Assembly: GCF_002197845.1 (NCBI RefSeq)
Contig: NZ_NIDE01000019.1
Span: 1 to 64,000, forward strand
From: Fimbriiglobus ruber
GTDB lineage: Bacteria > Planctomycetota > Planctomycetia > Gemmatales > Gemmataceae
Direction of reading: 5' to 3'
Length of the DNA: 64,000 nucleotides
Within the stretch, counting starts at the first letter, position 1; the number at the start of each line of letters is the position of its first letter. Below, piece after piece: positions 34,932 to 42,639 of this stretch. The notes beneath the pieces were generated by a model. It saw nothing but the letters and a program-made list of their open reading frames with translations, was not told the DNA's origin and did not search any database. The translations under genes and the position numbers were made by a program.

Positions 34932-37409
34932 ATGCCTATGCGACCGCTCGCCGTCCTGTCGTGTGTTGCGCTTTTTGCGACTGCCGCACCCGCAGCCGAC
35001 CAGCCTGTTAAGGCTCTCAACGCGTACCCGCCGTCCCTCAAAATCCGCGGGGCCGACGACGCGCCGCAACTCGTCGTCACCGGCGTCCTGGCCAGTGGCC
35101 GACAGTCCGACTTGACCTCGGCCTCCGCGTACACGGTTTCGAACCCCTCGGTCGTGCGTGTGGATAAGGACGGGCGAGTTTACCCGCTCGCGAACGGCTC
35201 GGCCGTCATCGCGGCGAAGGCGGCCGGGCAAAGCGTGGACGTTCCGGTCACGGTCGAAGGAACGGAAGCGTATCGGCCGATCAATTTCACCAACCAGATC
35301 GAGCCGGTGCTGACCAAATTGAGCTGCAACAGCGGCGGGTGTCACGGGAAGATCGCGGGTCAAAACGGCTTCCGCTTGTCGCTTCTCGGCTTCGATCCCG
35401 AACTGGACTACATGACGCTGGTGAAAGAAGCACGGGGCCGCCGGCTCTTCCCGGCCGCACCGGACCAGTCGCTGTTCCTGGTGAAAGCGGCCGGTGTGGT
35501 TCCACACGGCGGCGGCAAGAAGATGGAAGTCGGCTCCGAGGAATACAAGCTCCTCCGCCGGTGGATCGCGTCCGGCTTGCCTTACGGCACCGTGGAAGAC
35601 CCCGTCGTGACCAAAGTGACGGTGTTCCCGGAGACCCAAATTCTGGAGCGCCAGAGCCGGCAGCAACTTGTCGTGCGTGCCCACTACTCGGACGGGTCGA
35701 TCGAAGACGTGACTCGCCGGGCACAGTACGAGAGCAACGAGACCGAAGTGGCCACCGTCTCCGAGTTCGGCCTCGTGCAAAGCCAGTCGATGACGGGTCA
35801 ATCTGGCGTGATGGTTCGCTTCTCGGGCGTCGTCACCGTCTTCCGCGCCGTCGTCCCGCGGCCGGGACCGGTTACGGAATTCGCCTTCGCCTCGAAAGGC
35901 CCGATCGACCCGCACACGGCGAAGAAGTGGAAGGAACTCGGCATCACGCCGTCGGATTTGTGTACAGACGAGCAGTTCGTCCGTCGGGCGTACCTGGATA
36001 TCACGGGAACGCTGCCGACCGCCGAGGTCGTGCGGCAGTTCGTGACCGCCAACGACTCCGCCAAGCGTGACAAGCTTATCGACCGACTCGTGGAAACGCC
36101 CGAATACGCCTACCTGTTCGCCAACAAGTGGGCGGACGTTCTCCGGGTCAAGCGGCGGAACCAGACGGAACGCGCCCCGGGCACGTTCGCGTTCCACTCG
36201 TGGATTCGTGATGCCGTCGCCGCGGACAAGCCTTACGACGAGTTCGTCCGCGACATCGTGTGCGCGATCGGGGACGAAACCAAGTCCCCGCCGACGGTCT
36301 GGTACAAGGAAGTCGCGACACCCGAACAGTTCGTGGACGACGTGAGCCAGGTCTTCCTCGGACAGCGACTGGCCTGTGCGAACTGCCACCACCACCCATA
36401 CGAAAAGTGGACGCAAGACGATTACTGGGGGATCGCGGCGTTCTTCGCCCGGGTCGGCAAGAAGCAAGTGCCGACGCCAGGGCGGGTCGTTCAGAACCAA
36501 CAGAACCAGCCCCAATTCGTTTACACGAAGGCCACCGGGTCGGTGACGAACAAGCGGACCAACAAGATCGCCCCGATGAAGCCACTTGACGGCGAAGCGA
36601 TCACCGTGAGTACTGAAGAAGACCCGCGCGTTCGGTTCGCCGACTGGCTGACCGACCCGAAGAACCCGTTCTTCGCGAAGGCGGTGGCGAATCGTTATTG
36701 GGCGCACTTCTTCGGCCGCGGCATCGTCGACCCACTCGACGACATGCGGGTGACGAACCCGCCCAGCAACCCGGAACTGCTCGACGCTCTGGCGCAAACT
36801 CTCGTCGACAACAAGTTCAGCCTCAAGGCGCTGGTCAAGGTGATTTGCAAGAGCCGGACTTACCAACTCAGTTCGACGCCGAACGAGTTCAACAAGTCGG
36901 ACAAGCAGTCTTACGCCCGGTACTACCCGAAGCGTCTGCCGGCCGAGGTGGTGTTCGACGCCGTCTGTTCCGTGACCCAGAGCCCGTCCGACTTCCCGGG
37001 CTTGCCGAAAGACCGGAACGCCCCGGCCCGCGCGCTGATGCTGCCGGACGAGGCGTTCGGCTCGTACTTCCTTGACGTCCTCGGCCGCCCGCAGCGGATC
37101 AGTGCCTGCGAATGCGAGCGGGTCAACGAGGCGAGCCTGGCGATGACACTGCACATGTTGAACAGCCAGGAAGTGCAGGACAAACTCGCGCGGGCGAACG
37201 GCCGGACGGACAAACTGCTTAAAGACCCGCGGCCGGACGCCCAGAAGGTCGAAGACCTGTTCCTCTTGACCGTCGGCCACAAGCCGACCGCCGAGCAAAC
37301 GGCCCTGGCGATGGATCACCTCGCCAAGAACGAGAAAAACAAAAAGCAGGCCTACGAGAACATCTTGTGGGCGCTGATTAACAGCAAGGCATTCCTCTTC
37401 AACCAATGA
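34932..37409 (+). CDS. DUF1549/DUF1553 protein with Big2-like domain and CxxxCH/CxxCH sites
   Basis: The ATG at 34932 has GGGAG upstream; a second ATG two codons on is equally possible. The signal peptide (LAVLSCVALFATAAPAADQ) precedes a bacterial Ig-like domain (about residues 27-108: SVDVPVTVEG). The planctomycete cytochrome-like region follows with SCNSGGCHGK (C132, C137, H138; three residues between the Cys). DUF1549 comes next with the strict haem-like motif ACANCHHHPYEKWTQ and DITGTLPTAEV. The C-terminal DUF1553 region includes DPKNPFFAKAVANRYWAHFFGRGIVDPLDDMRVTNPPSNPELL and RTYQLSS. Such proteins are exported, pair with DUF1501 proteins and may be haem proteins or redox enzymes acting on polysaccharides; activity is not known. 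The 825-residue length is typical. Confidence 0.94.
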   Translation: MPMRPLAVLSCVALFATAAPAADQPVKALNAYPPSLKIRGADDAPQLVVTGVLASGRQSDLTSASAYTVSNPSVVRVDKDGRVYPLANGSAVIAAKAAGQSVDVPVTVEGTEAYRPINFTNQIEPVLTKLSCNSGGCHGKIAGQNGFRLSLLGFDPELDYMTLVKEARGRRLFPAAPDQSLFLVKAAGVVPHGGGKKMEVGSEEYKLLRRWIASGLPYGTVEDPVVTKVTVFPETQILERQSRQQLVVRAHYSDGSIEDVTRRAQYESNETEVATVSEFGLVQSQSMTGQSGVMVRFSGVVTVFRAVVPRPGPVTEFAFASKGPIDPHTAKKWKELGITPSDLCTDEQFVRRAYLDITGTLPTAEVVRQFVTANDSAKRDKLIDRLVETPEYAYLFANKWADVLRVKRRNQTERAPGTFAFHSWIRDAVAADKPYDEFVRDIVCAIGDETKSPPTVWYKEVATPEQFVDDVSQVFLGQRLACANCHHHPYEKWTQDDYWGIAAFFARVGKKQVPTPGRVVQNQQNQPQFVYTKATGSVTNKRTNKIAPMKPLDGEAITVSTEEDPRVRFADWLTDPKNPFFAKAVANRYWAHFFGRGIVDPLDDMRVTNPPSNPELLDALAQTLVDNKFSLKALVKVICKSRTYQLSSTPNEFNKSDKQSYARYYPKRLPAEVVFDAVCSVTQSPSDFPGLPKDRNAPARALMLPDEAFGSYFLDVLGRPQRISACECERVNEASLAMTLHMLNSQEVQDKLARANGRTDKLLKDPRPDAQKVEDLFLLTVGHKPTAEQTALAMDHLAKNEKNKKQAYENILWALINSKAFLFNQ

Positions 37410-37419
37410 TGAAAAGCAT

Positions 37420-37532
37420 TTTTGCCGCAGATTTACGCAGATGAACGCGGATCAGAAAAGAGATCAAGAAACCGAATTCTTGTTTCGATCTCTTTTCTGA
37501 TCCGCGTTCATCTGCGTAAATCTGCGGCAAAA
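37420..37532. repeat. Palindromic intergenic element (family copy 2), 46-bp perfect arms
   Basis: The bases 37420-37465 and 37487-37532 are perfect reverse complements over 46 bases, with a 21-base loop. The sequence of the arm tip, TTTTGCCGCAGAT, and the following ACGCAGATGAACGCGGATCAGA correspond to the element at 19653-19769. It begins ten bases after the stop codon of the DUF1549 gene. It can form a very stable RNA hairpin and so could end transcription. Confidence 0.92.
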
Positions 37533-37582
37533 GTGTCTTGCACATCCCGACTCGGCTCGCTATCACCCCCGCGGGGTGACTT

Positions 37583-37858
37583 ATGCGCCGGCTCGCCTTT
37601 ATCGGCTTTCTTTTTCTTGCTGGCTGTAGCACCGCGCCGGTGGCGGGCTTGCTCGATTGCGTGGCCCCCAGCCGTTACGGGGCCGATTGCACTCCCCCCG
37701 CGATCGCGGCGGACGTGACGGCGACGCCCCGGATGTCTTGCCGCGTGACGGACCGCCCCGTGGTCCAACCGGCGGCGGCACACTTCCGCCACCCACCGGA
37801 ATCGGCGATCCGTTGCCGCCCTTGCCGGATGGCTCCCGCGGTCGCTGATCGCCGATAG
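37583..37858 (+). CDS. Possible small lipoprotein antisense to the CHAD gene tail
   Basis: The ATG at 37583 has GGGGTGA five bases upstream and gives MRRLAFIGFLFLAGCSTAPVAG, a good lipoprotein leader with lipobox LAGC. The remaining 76 residues are Cys/Arg/Ala-rich with no known pattern, and in the +1 frame a Pro/Gly tail (GPTGGGTLPPP) looks more protein-like, so one frameshift may be present. The whole frame is antisense to the low-complexity tail (residues 312-398) of the CHAD reading frame, so one of the two is probably spurious. I consider the lipoprotein leader the stronger signal, which would leave the CHAD stop undefined. Confidence 0.4.
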   Translation: MRRLAFIGFLFLAGCSTAPVAGLLDCVAPSRYGADCTPPAIAADVTATPRMSCRVTDRPVVQPAAAHFRHPPESAIRCRPCRMAPAVADRR

Positions 37859-38795
37859 CTTCTCCCTTTGCGAGCGCCACGAACGTCGGGGCGGCGACGA
37901 TTGCCGCCCACTCCTCCCGCCACCTGCGGTACTCCCGCTCGCTGGTTTTGGCGTGGGTGCGGAGTTCGCGGGCGAAGGCCGTGAACCCGGGCCGGACTCG
38001 TTTCGCCGTCTCCGGGCGGACGTGCTTGAGCCGCTCCAAAATCTGATTGAGACGGGCGGCCGCGACGTACCCGTCGTGGACCCCGCCCAACACTTCTTGC
38101 GCTTTTTCCACGGTCGGGTAAAGCACCTCCTTCAGCCACGGCGACAGGCCGCCCGCGAAGAATTCGACCGCGTACCGGACGCGCTTCGCGCTGATCCGTA
38201 ACTGGTGCAGTTCGCCCGGCATGGACGGGTCGGCGGCCACAGCCGCGGCGAACCCGGTCAGCAACTCGCCAAGGGCTGCTTCCCCAAGAGCAGCGAACGT
38301 CTCCGGGGCCGCGTCGTCCGGCCGGGTCTCGCCCGGGAGATTGTCCCGGAGGTCGTGGAGTGGTTGCTCCCAATCGACACTCGCCGCGACGAGGTGAGCC
38401 TGGGCCGCTTCCCGCTCGCCGGAGGCATACCCGGTCAGAAAGTCGTCGGCCGGACGGGCTCCGTCACCATTGAGAGTGGCGGACCCGGCGAGCGTTTCCA
38501 CGAACACGTCCCAATCGCGCGCGCCGCCGGCAGCCCGGCGGACGGCCCGGAGGACTTCCTTGGCTCGTCGGGTCTGCTTCTTCGGCAGTAACTCGCGGAA
38601 GATTCGCAGCGCGGCACCGGCCCGCCGGGTCGCGACGCGGAGTTGATGGACGTGTTCGGGCGTCTCGCGGGCGCGTTCGACGGCCAGCGGGAGGTGCCGC
38701 GCGACGGCGGCTAAACGGGCGGTGAGGACGCTCCGGGCGATCTCGTGTGCGGGGGCGGTCGCGTCGAACGTCGGCCCCCATTTGTCGTCGGCCAT
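37599..38795 (-). CDS. CHAD-domain protein
   Basis: The frame begins at the ATG at 38795, 19 bases after the end of the GTPase gene. Two CHAD halves are visible, each with the conserved histidine helix: HVHQLRVATRRAGAALRIF (H50) and ELHQLRISAKRVRYAVEFF (about residue 200), plus GARDWDVF and LGGVHDGYVAAARLNQIL. CHAD is a helical bundle with basic patches; family members bind polyphosphate granules. The last 87 residues (from about 312) are Pro/Gly/Arg-rich low complexity and lie antisense to the possible lipoprotein at 37583, so the real protein may be shorter, or the tail is disordered. It is the last gene of a three-gene operon with two dynamin-like GTPases. Confidence 0.88.
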   Translation of the reverse strand: MADDKWGPTFDATAPAHEIARSVLTARLAAVARHLPLAVERARETPEHVHQLRVATRRAGAALRIFRELLPKKQTRRAKEVLRAVRRAAGGARDWDVFVETLAGSATLNGDGARPADDFLTGYASGEREAAQAHLVAASVDWEQPLHDLRDNLPGETRPDDAAPETFAALGEAALGELLTGFAAAVAADPSMPGELHQLRISAKRVRYAVEFFAGGLSPWLKEVLYPTVEKAQEVLGGVHDGYVAAARLNQILERLKHVRPETAKRVRPGFTAFARELRTHAKTSEREYRRWREEWAAIVAAPTFVALAKGEAIGDQRPREPSGKGGNGSPIPVGGGSVPPPVGPRGGPSRGKTSGASPSRPPRSRGECNRPRNGWGPRNRASPPPARCYSQQEKESR

Positions 38796-38814
38796 GTTGC
38801 AAAAATCCGTTCTG

Positions 38815-40665
38815 TCAGCGACCGTACAGGTCGCCGATCTGGGCGGCTTCCTCGCGGTCCCGCAGCCAGTCGGCGACTTGTTTGGTCTCGGTCACCAGGT
38901 ACTCGACTTCCTTCTTTTCGCCGGCCACCGCCGCGGCCACGTCGGCCGGGAGCGGTAAAAACGCGCGGCGCAACTCCTCGCTCAGCTTGCTCCCCATCCG
39001 GGAGCGAAAATCCCCCCGGATGACGGCCCACCGGACCGGCAGCACGAGCAGGATGACCACGTGCATGACGACCAGGACGCCGAGGGTGACATAGATAGGC
39101 AGAAGGACGTGGAAAAACTCGGGTAAAAGGTTTTCCACGAAGAACCGCCAGAGCAGCACGATGATCGTGCCGATCAGGACCGCTTCCGGGAGGAAGTTGC
39201 CCAGGAGCGCGACCGCCCCGCGGACGTACTTCCGCCACCCGGTCGGCTTGGTCACTTCCCGCTCGACTTCCGTGAGCGCGTCGACCAACCCGCGGGTGAC
39301 GCGGTCTTCCCAGTTCAGCTTTGCCGTCTCCGCGGTCTGCTCGTTGAGCAATTGAATCGGGAAGCCCTTCTGATCCGCGTCCACCAACAAGCGGTTCACG
39401 AGGGCGGTCATCCGCTGCCCGAGAACCCGCTCCCCGGCCGCCCGCGAGCAGGACTGTACGAATGCCGCGAGGTTCCAGTCGGTCGGGGCATCCACCTTGC
39501 TTCCGCCGACTCGCGGGGTGAACGGCATGTGGTCGCGTAGGCTGGTTCCGACGTATTTCAGCTTGGTGGTCAAACGCAGATAGCCCGCCATCAGCCCGCG
39601 GAACCGCTGCTGCCCTTGAACGCTGAAGTGGTGTTCGACCTCGTTCTGGTACGGTTCGAGTGTGCTGAGGAGGACGTCCGCCTGGTCCTCGGCTTCCTGG
39701 TCGAGAATCTGCTCCCAGCCGGTCCGGACCTTGTCGGCCGGGGTGGCCAAGTCGGGCGGTCGAACCGCGGCGACCGCGGCTTCCGTATGAGTCAGGAGTT
39801 GGCCGACGCCGCGGGCCTTCACCGCCTCGATTTCCAGTCTGGTTAACCCGTTCTCCAGCCAGTCGCAGAGTTCGGCGAACTGCTCGCCCGCGGGTAGGTC
39901 CGCCGGCCGCGCACCCGGACCGATCGACTTGGTCGCGTCGACCCAGAGTTGGGCGGTGGTGCGGAAGAGTCGGGGGTTCTCGAAGCCTTCCGCTTTCAGG
40001 TCGCGAAGCAGATCTTCGTCCGGCCGGAGGCCGACGGTGCCGGGGTCGAGCTGGCAGCGGTCCCACTTGTTCAGGACGAATGCGAACGCCCGGCGGCGGC
40101 GGTGTTCCTTGAACAACTCCCAGCCGAGGTGGTCGTGGTACTTCTCCTGCGACCCGACGTACAGCACCACGTCGGCGACCGGCAGAAGGTGCTTCAATTT
40201 GTCCCGGTTCGCCACGTCGTTACTGTCGAGGTCCGGCGTGTCGACGACGACCTTTTGGAGCAACGCTTCCCGGTCGTGCTGGGCGAGGCGGCAGAGCCGC
40301 AGGGCGGGGTCGAGCTTGTCCGGGTTGATCGAGTGGTGGAAATAGACCACCGGGTCGCGGGTGGTCGGCCGAGTGAACGAGGACTGCGCGACGGATGCTC
40401 CGGCGAAGGCATTCATGAGTGTCGATTTGCCGACGCCGGTGCCGCCCATCAGCATGATGACGAGCAGCGGGCGCTCGACATCGAGGGCGTCGGCTTTGCG
40501 CTTGAGATCCTCGGTCAGTCCCTCGATTTCCGCGCGGGCGACGAGCGGAACCTGGAACTTCCGCCGGGCGTCCAGCCAGCCGCGGAGGTGCCGCTCCAGT
40601 CCGCGGAGCAGGGGCGCCAGGGTACGAAGGAACGGTTGCGCGGCGGCGGACGGGTCAGCACTCAT
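38815..40665 (-). CDS. Membrane-anchored dynamin-like GTPase (second of a pair)
   Basis: The ATG at 40665 overlaps the TGA of the upstream GTPase gene (ATGA); a longer frame exists upstream only inside that gene. The 616-residue protein starts with a helical region (residues 1-65), then the P-loop GGTGVGKST (74-82), DTPD (142-145, G3) and NKWD (199-202, G4). A long helical stalk follows (residues 250-480), with a potential hairpin membrane anchor near residues 500-560 (VLIGTIIVLLWRFF ... LPIYVTLGVLVVMHVVILLVL) and a charged C-terminal helix. This architecture (GTPase, stalk, membrane segment) is dynamin-like. Tandem coupled pairs of such GTPases act in membrane shaping or stress repair in other bacteria; the role here is inferred. 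Confidence 0.88.
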   Translation of the reverse strand: MSADPSAAAQPFLRTLAPLLRGLERHLRGWLDARRKFQVPLVARAEIEGLTEDLKRKADALDVERPLLVIMLMGGTGVGKSTLMNAFAGASVAQSSFTRPTTRDPVVYFHHSINPDKLDPALRLCRLAQHDREALLQKVVVDTPDLDSNDVANRDKLKHLLPVADVVLYVGSQEKYHDHLGWELFKEHRRRRAFAFVLNKWDRCQLDPGTVGLRPDEDLLRDLKAEGFENPRLFRTTAQLWVDATKSIGPGARPADLPAGEQFAELCDWLENGLTRLEIEAVKARGVGQLLTHTEAAVAAVRPPDLATPADKVRTGWEQILDQEAEDQADVLLSTLEPYQNEVEHHFSVQGQQRFRGLMAGYLRLTTKLKYVGTSLRDHMPFTPRVGGSKVDAPTDWNLAAFVQSCSRAAGERVLGQRMTALVNRLLVDADQKGFPIQLLNEQTAETAKLNWEDRVTRGLVDALTEVEREVTKPTGWRKYVRGAVALLGNFLPEAVLIGTIIVLLWRFFVENLLPEFFHVLLPIYVTLGVLVVMHVVILLVLPVRWAVIRGDFRSRMGSKLSEELRRAFLPLPADVAAAVAGEKKEVEYLVTETKQVADWLRDREEAAQIGDLYGR

Positions 40666-42533
40666 GACGCGGCGACTTCGGGAACAGGGGTCTGTGGACT
40701 GGGTGAAAGACTGCTCGGCGTCGTCGGTGCGGGCGCCTGCTGGGCGGCCATCGTGGCGAGGTCGCGAATGGTCGCAGGTATCCGCGTGAGCACGAGCTGC
40801 AAGCGCTCGACCGACGACCCGCCGGACGTCGGCCAGTCGTTCAACCACGCCGCGAGCGGCCCCGCGAGGTGTTCGGCAAGAAGCGCCTCGCGGTGGTCCC
40901 GGAGCCGGTTCCGGCCCGCGTCCACGACTTGCCAGACGCCGAGTTCGACACACTGCCGGGTAAGCGAGACGGCGAGCGGGACGAGTAGCAAGAGATACCA
41001 GTTCGGCGGCCACGTCGCCCAGACGACCGCGCCGGCGGCCGTCAGATCCAGCGCGACCACGCCGAGCCGGATGACGGCGAGCAGGACGGGGCTTTTCGCG
41101 AGGAGTTCGGGGACGGCCCGGGCCGCCCGGTCGAGTTCGTCCGATTCCTTCAACTCGAACGATCGGAAGATTTGCAGGAAGCGATCCTGAACTTCGGTTT
41201 TCAGCCCGCCATCGAACCCGCGGGTGATCTGCTTCCAGACGGGGTGGGAGGACGACCGCCGGAGCGCTTCCGCCTGGAGTCCGTCGAGCCACGCGGCCAG
41301 GGCTGCGGCGCAGACGACTTGCTCCGGCTGGCTCGGCATCGCCGGCCGGACCACCAGCTTGGCGAAGAAGTCGCGGGCGTAGCGGTACGGCACCCGGAGC
41401 AGAGAAAGACCCGCGCTCAGGTATTTCCCGGGGCCGGTCAGTTCGAGCATTTCGAGGACTTGTTCCCGCGTCCGGTCGAACCGGCGGAACGACTCGCCGG
41501 CCAGAAATTCGGTGCGGTAGCGCGTTTCAAATTCGGTTAGCCCGGCCGCCACCGCGCCACGCCAGGCGTCGACTTCGGCCAGATCCTTTCGGGCCACTTC
41601 GAGCAAGCCGGCCCCGGCGGACTCCAGGTATTTGATCGCGTTCCGCACCGTCCGCGCGCGAGTCGACGCCGCGTCTGGGCAGAGGACGAGGATCTGGTTG
41701 AGTAACTGAATGCGGTACGGAGCCGCTTTGCCGGCCGGGTCGGCTCGCACGTCGGCGGGGAGCTGCGGGATCGTGACGCAAGGGATCTTCTGCGGTCCGC
41801 CCCCCGGCACCGGCGGGAGTCGGCCGAGGACTTCCGTCCGGAAGTGTTCGGTCAGTGCGGCGGCGTCGGCCTCGCGCACTTTGGTCAAGCAGACGACGAC
41901 GGCCTTGCCCGCGCGGATGACGTGGTGCAGGAACTGCGTCGGCACCTCGTCGTTGTACCGCTCGTCGGACGCCACGTAGACCACGACGTCCGCCAGCCCG
42001 ACCACTTCCATCAGTCGGGAGACGTAGCCGGTCGAGGCCCACGTCGTCATGTCCGGGCAGTCCCAGATCACGAAATCGGACAGCGGGTCGGCCGCACCGT
42101 TGTCTGGGGCGGGCACCCGCTTGACCTGATAAACGTCTTCGTCGAGGTTCGCGGGCTGGGTTTGCGATAGGCGGGTCAACGGCCCGAGGAAGCCGAGGTA
42201 CGAGGGCCACTGGACGCCCAGCGCGGCAGGGAGGTACGCGGTCGGGTGCCGCGTGTAGCCGGCCTGCGGGTTGGCGTCCGCGACGACCGAACCGGCGAGC
42301 AGGTTGCTCACTGTGCTTTTCCCGGCCCCGGCCCCGCCGACGACCGCGATGAACAGCGGCCGGGGCGGTTGCCCATCGATCGCTGGACCCACGACGTTCC
42401 GCGTCAGGGCCGCGGCCATCCGCAGGTGGGCGGCATGGGCGGCCAGGTCCGACTGTCGTCGACAGTGGTCTTCGAGCCAGCCCAAATCGTCCGCGAGTTG
42501 GCGGACGGCGGCGCGATGGTCGTGTGCGTCCAT
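40662..42533 (-). CDS. Membrane-anchored dynamin-like GTPase (first of a pair)
   Basis: This 623-residue protein starts at the ATG at 42533. It has a helical head (residues 1-58), the P-loop GGAGAGKST (66-74), a switch-like segment DFVIWDCPDMTTW (G3), and CLTKVREADA (G4, TKxR). The helical region to about 480 is followed by hydrophobic stretches (VLLAVIRLGVVALDLTAAGAVVW, NWYLLLLVPLAVSL; about residues 490-535) and a C-terminal Pro/Ala-rich tail. It differs from the downstream GTPase in sequence but has the same plan, suggesting an old duplication and possible hetero-oligomer. The overlap ATGA implies equal expression of the two. Function is not assigned. Confidence 0.88.
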   Translation of the reverse strand: MDAHDHRAAVRQLADDLGWLEDHCRRQSDLAAHAAHLRMAAALTRNVVGPAIDGQPPRPLFIAVVGGAGAGKSTVSNLLAGSVVADANPQAGYTRHPTAYLPAALGVQWPSYLGFLGPLTRLSQTQPANLDEDVYQVKRVPAPDNGAADPLSDFVIWDCPDMTTWASTGYVSRLMEVVGLADVVVYVASDERYNDEVPTQFLHHVIRAGKAVVVCLTKVREADAAALTEHFRTEVLGRLPPVPGGGPQKIPCVTIPQLPADVRADPAGKAAPYRIQLLNQILVLCPDAASTRARTVRNAIKYLESAGAGLLEVARKDLAEVDAWRGAVAAGLTEFETRYRTEFLAGESFRRFDRTREQVLEMLELTGPGKYLSAGLSLLRVPYRYARDFFAKLVVRPAMPSQPEQVVCAAALAAWLDGLQAEALRRSSSHPVWKQITRGFDGGLKTEVQDRFLQIFRSFELKESDELDRAARAVPELLAKSPVLLAVIRLGVVALDLTAAGAVVWATWPPNWYLLLLVPLAVSLTRQCVELGVWQVVDAGRNRLRDHREALLAEHLAGPLAAWLNDWPTSGGSSVERLQLVLTRIPATIRDLATMAAQQAPAPTTPSSLSPSPQTPVPEVAAS

Positions 42534-42639
42534 GAGGGCATTATCGCCAAAAGCGTGGTAAGGCGACAGCCTGTTTCACGAACGACAGTCGGCCCGGGAT
42601 CACTGGACCGACCACACAGCCGGAACTGAAAGCCTAATA

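Noticed and set aside
34929-37406. A minus-strand open frame of 825 codons opposite the DUF1549/1553 gene
   Set aside because: It matches the real gene base for base in length and is Arg/Val/Gly-rich with no motif; it is a shadow caused by high GC codon use. The plus strand carries signal peptide, CxxCH and DUF1553 motifs.
38815-41292. A longer version of the second GTPase starting at 41292
   Set aside because: The extra 209 codons are read out of frame through the upstream GTPase gene and are Arg/Pro-rich. The ATGA overlap at 40665 is a typical coupled start.
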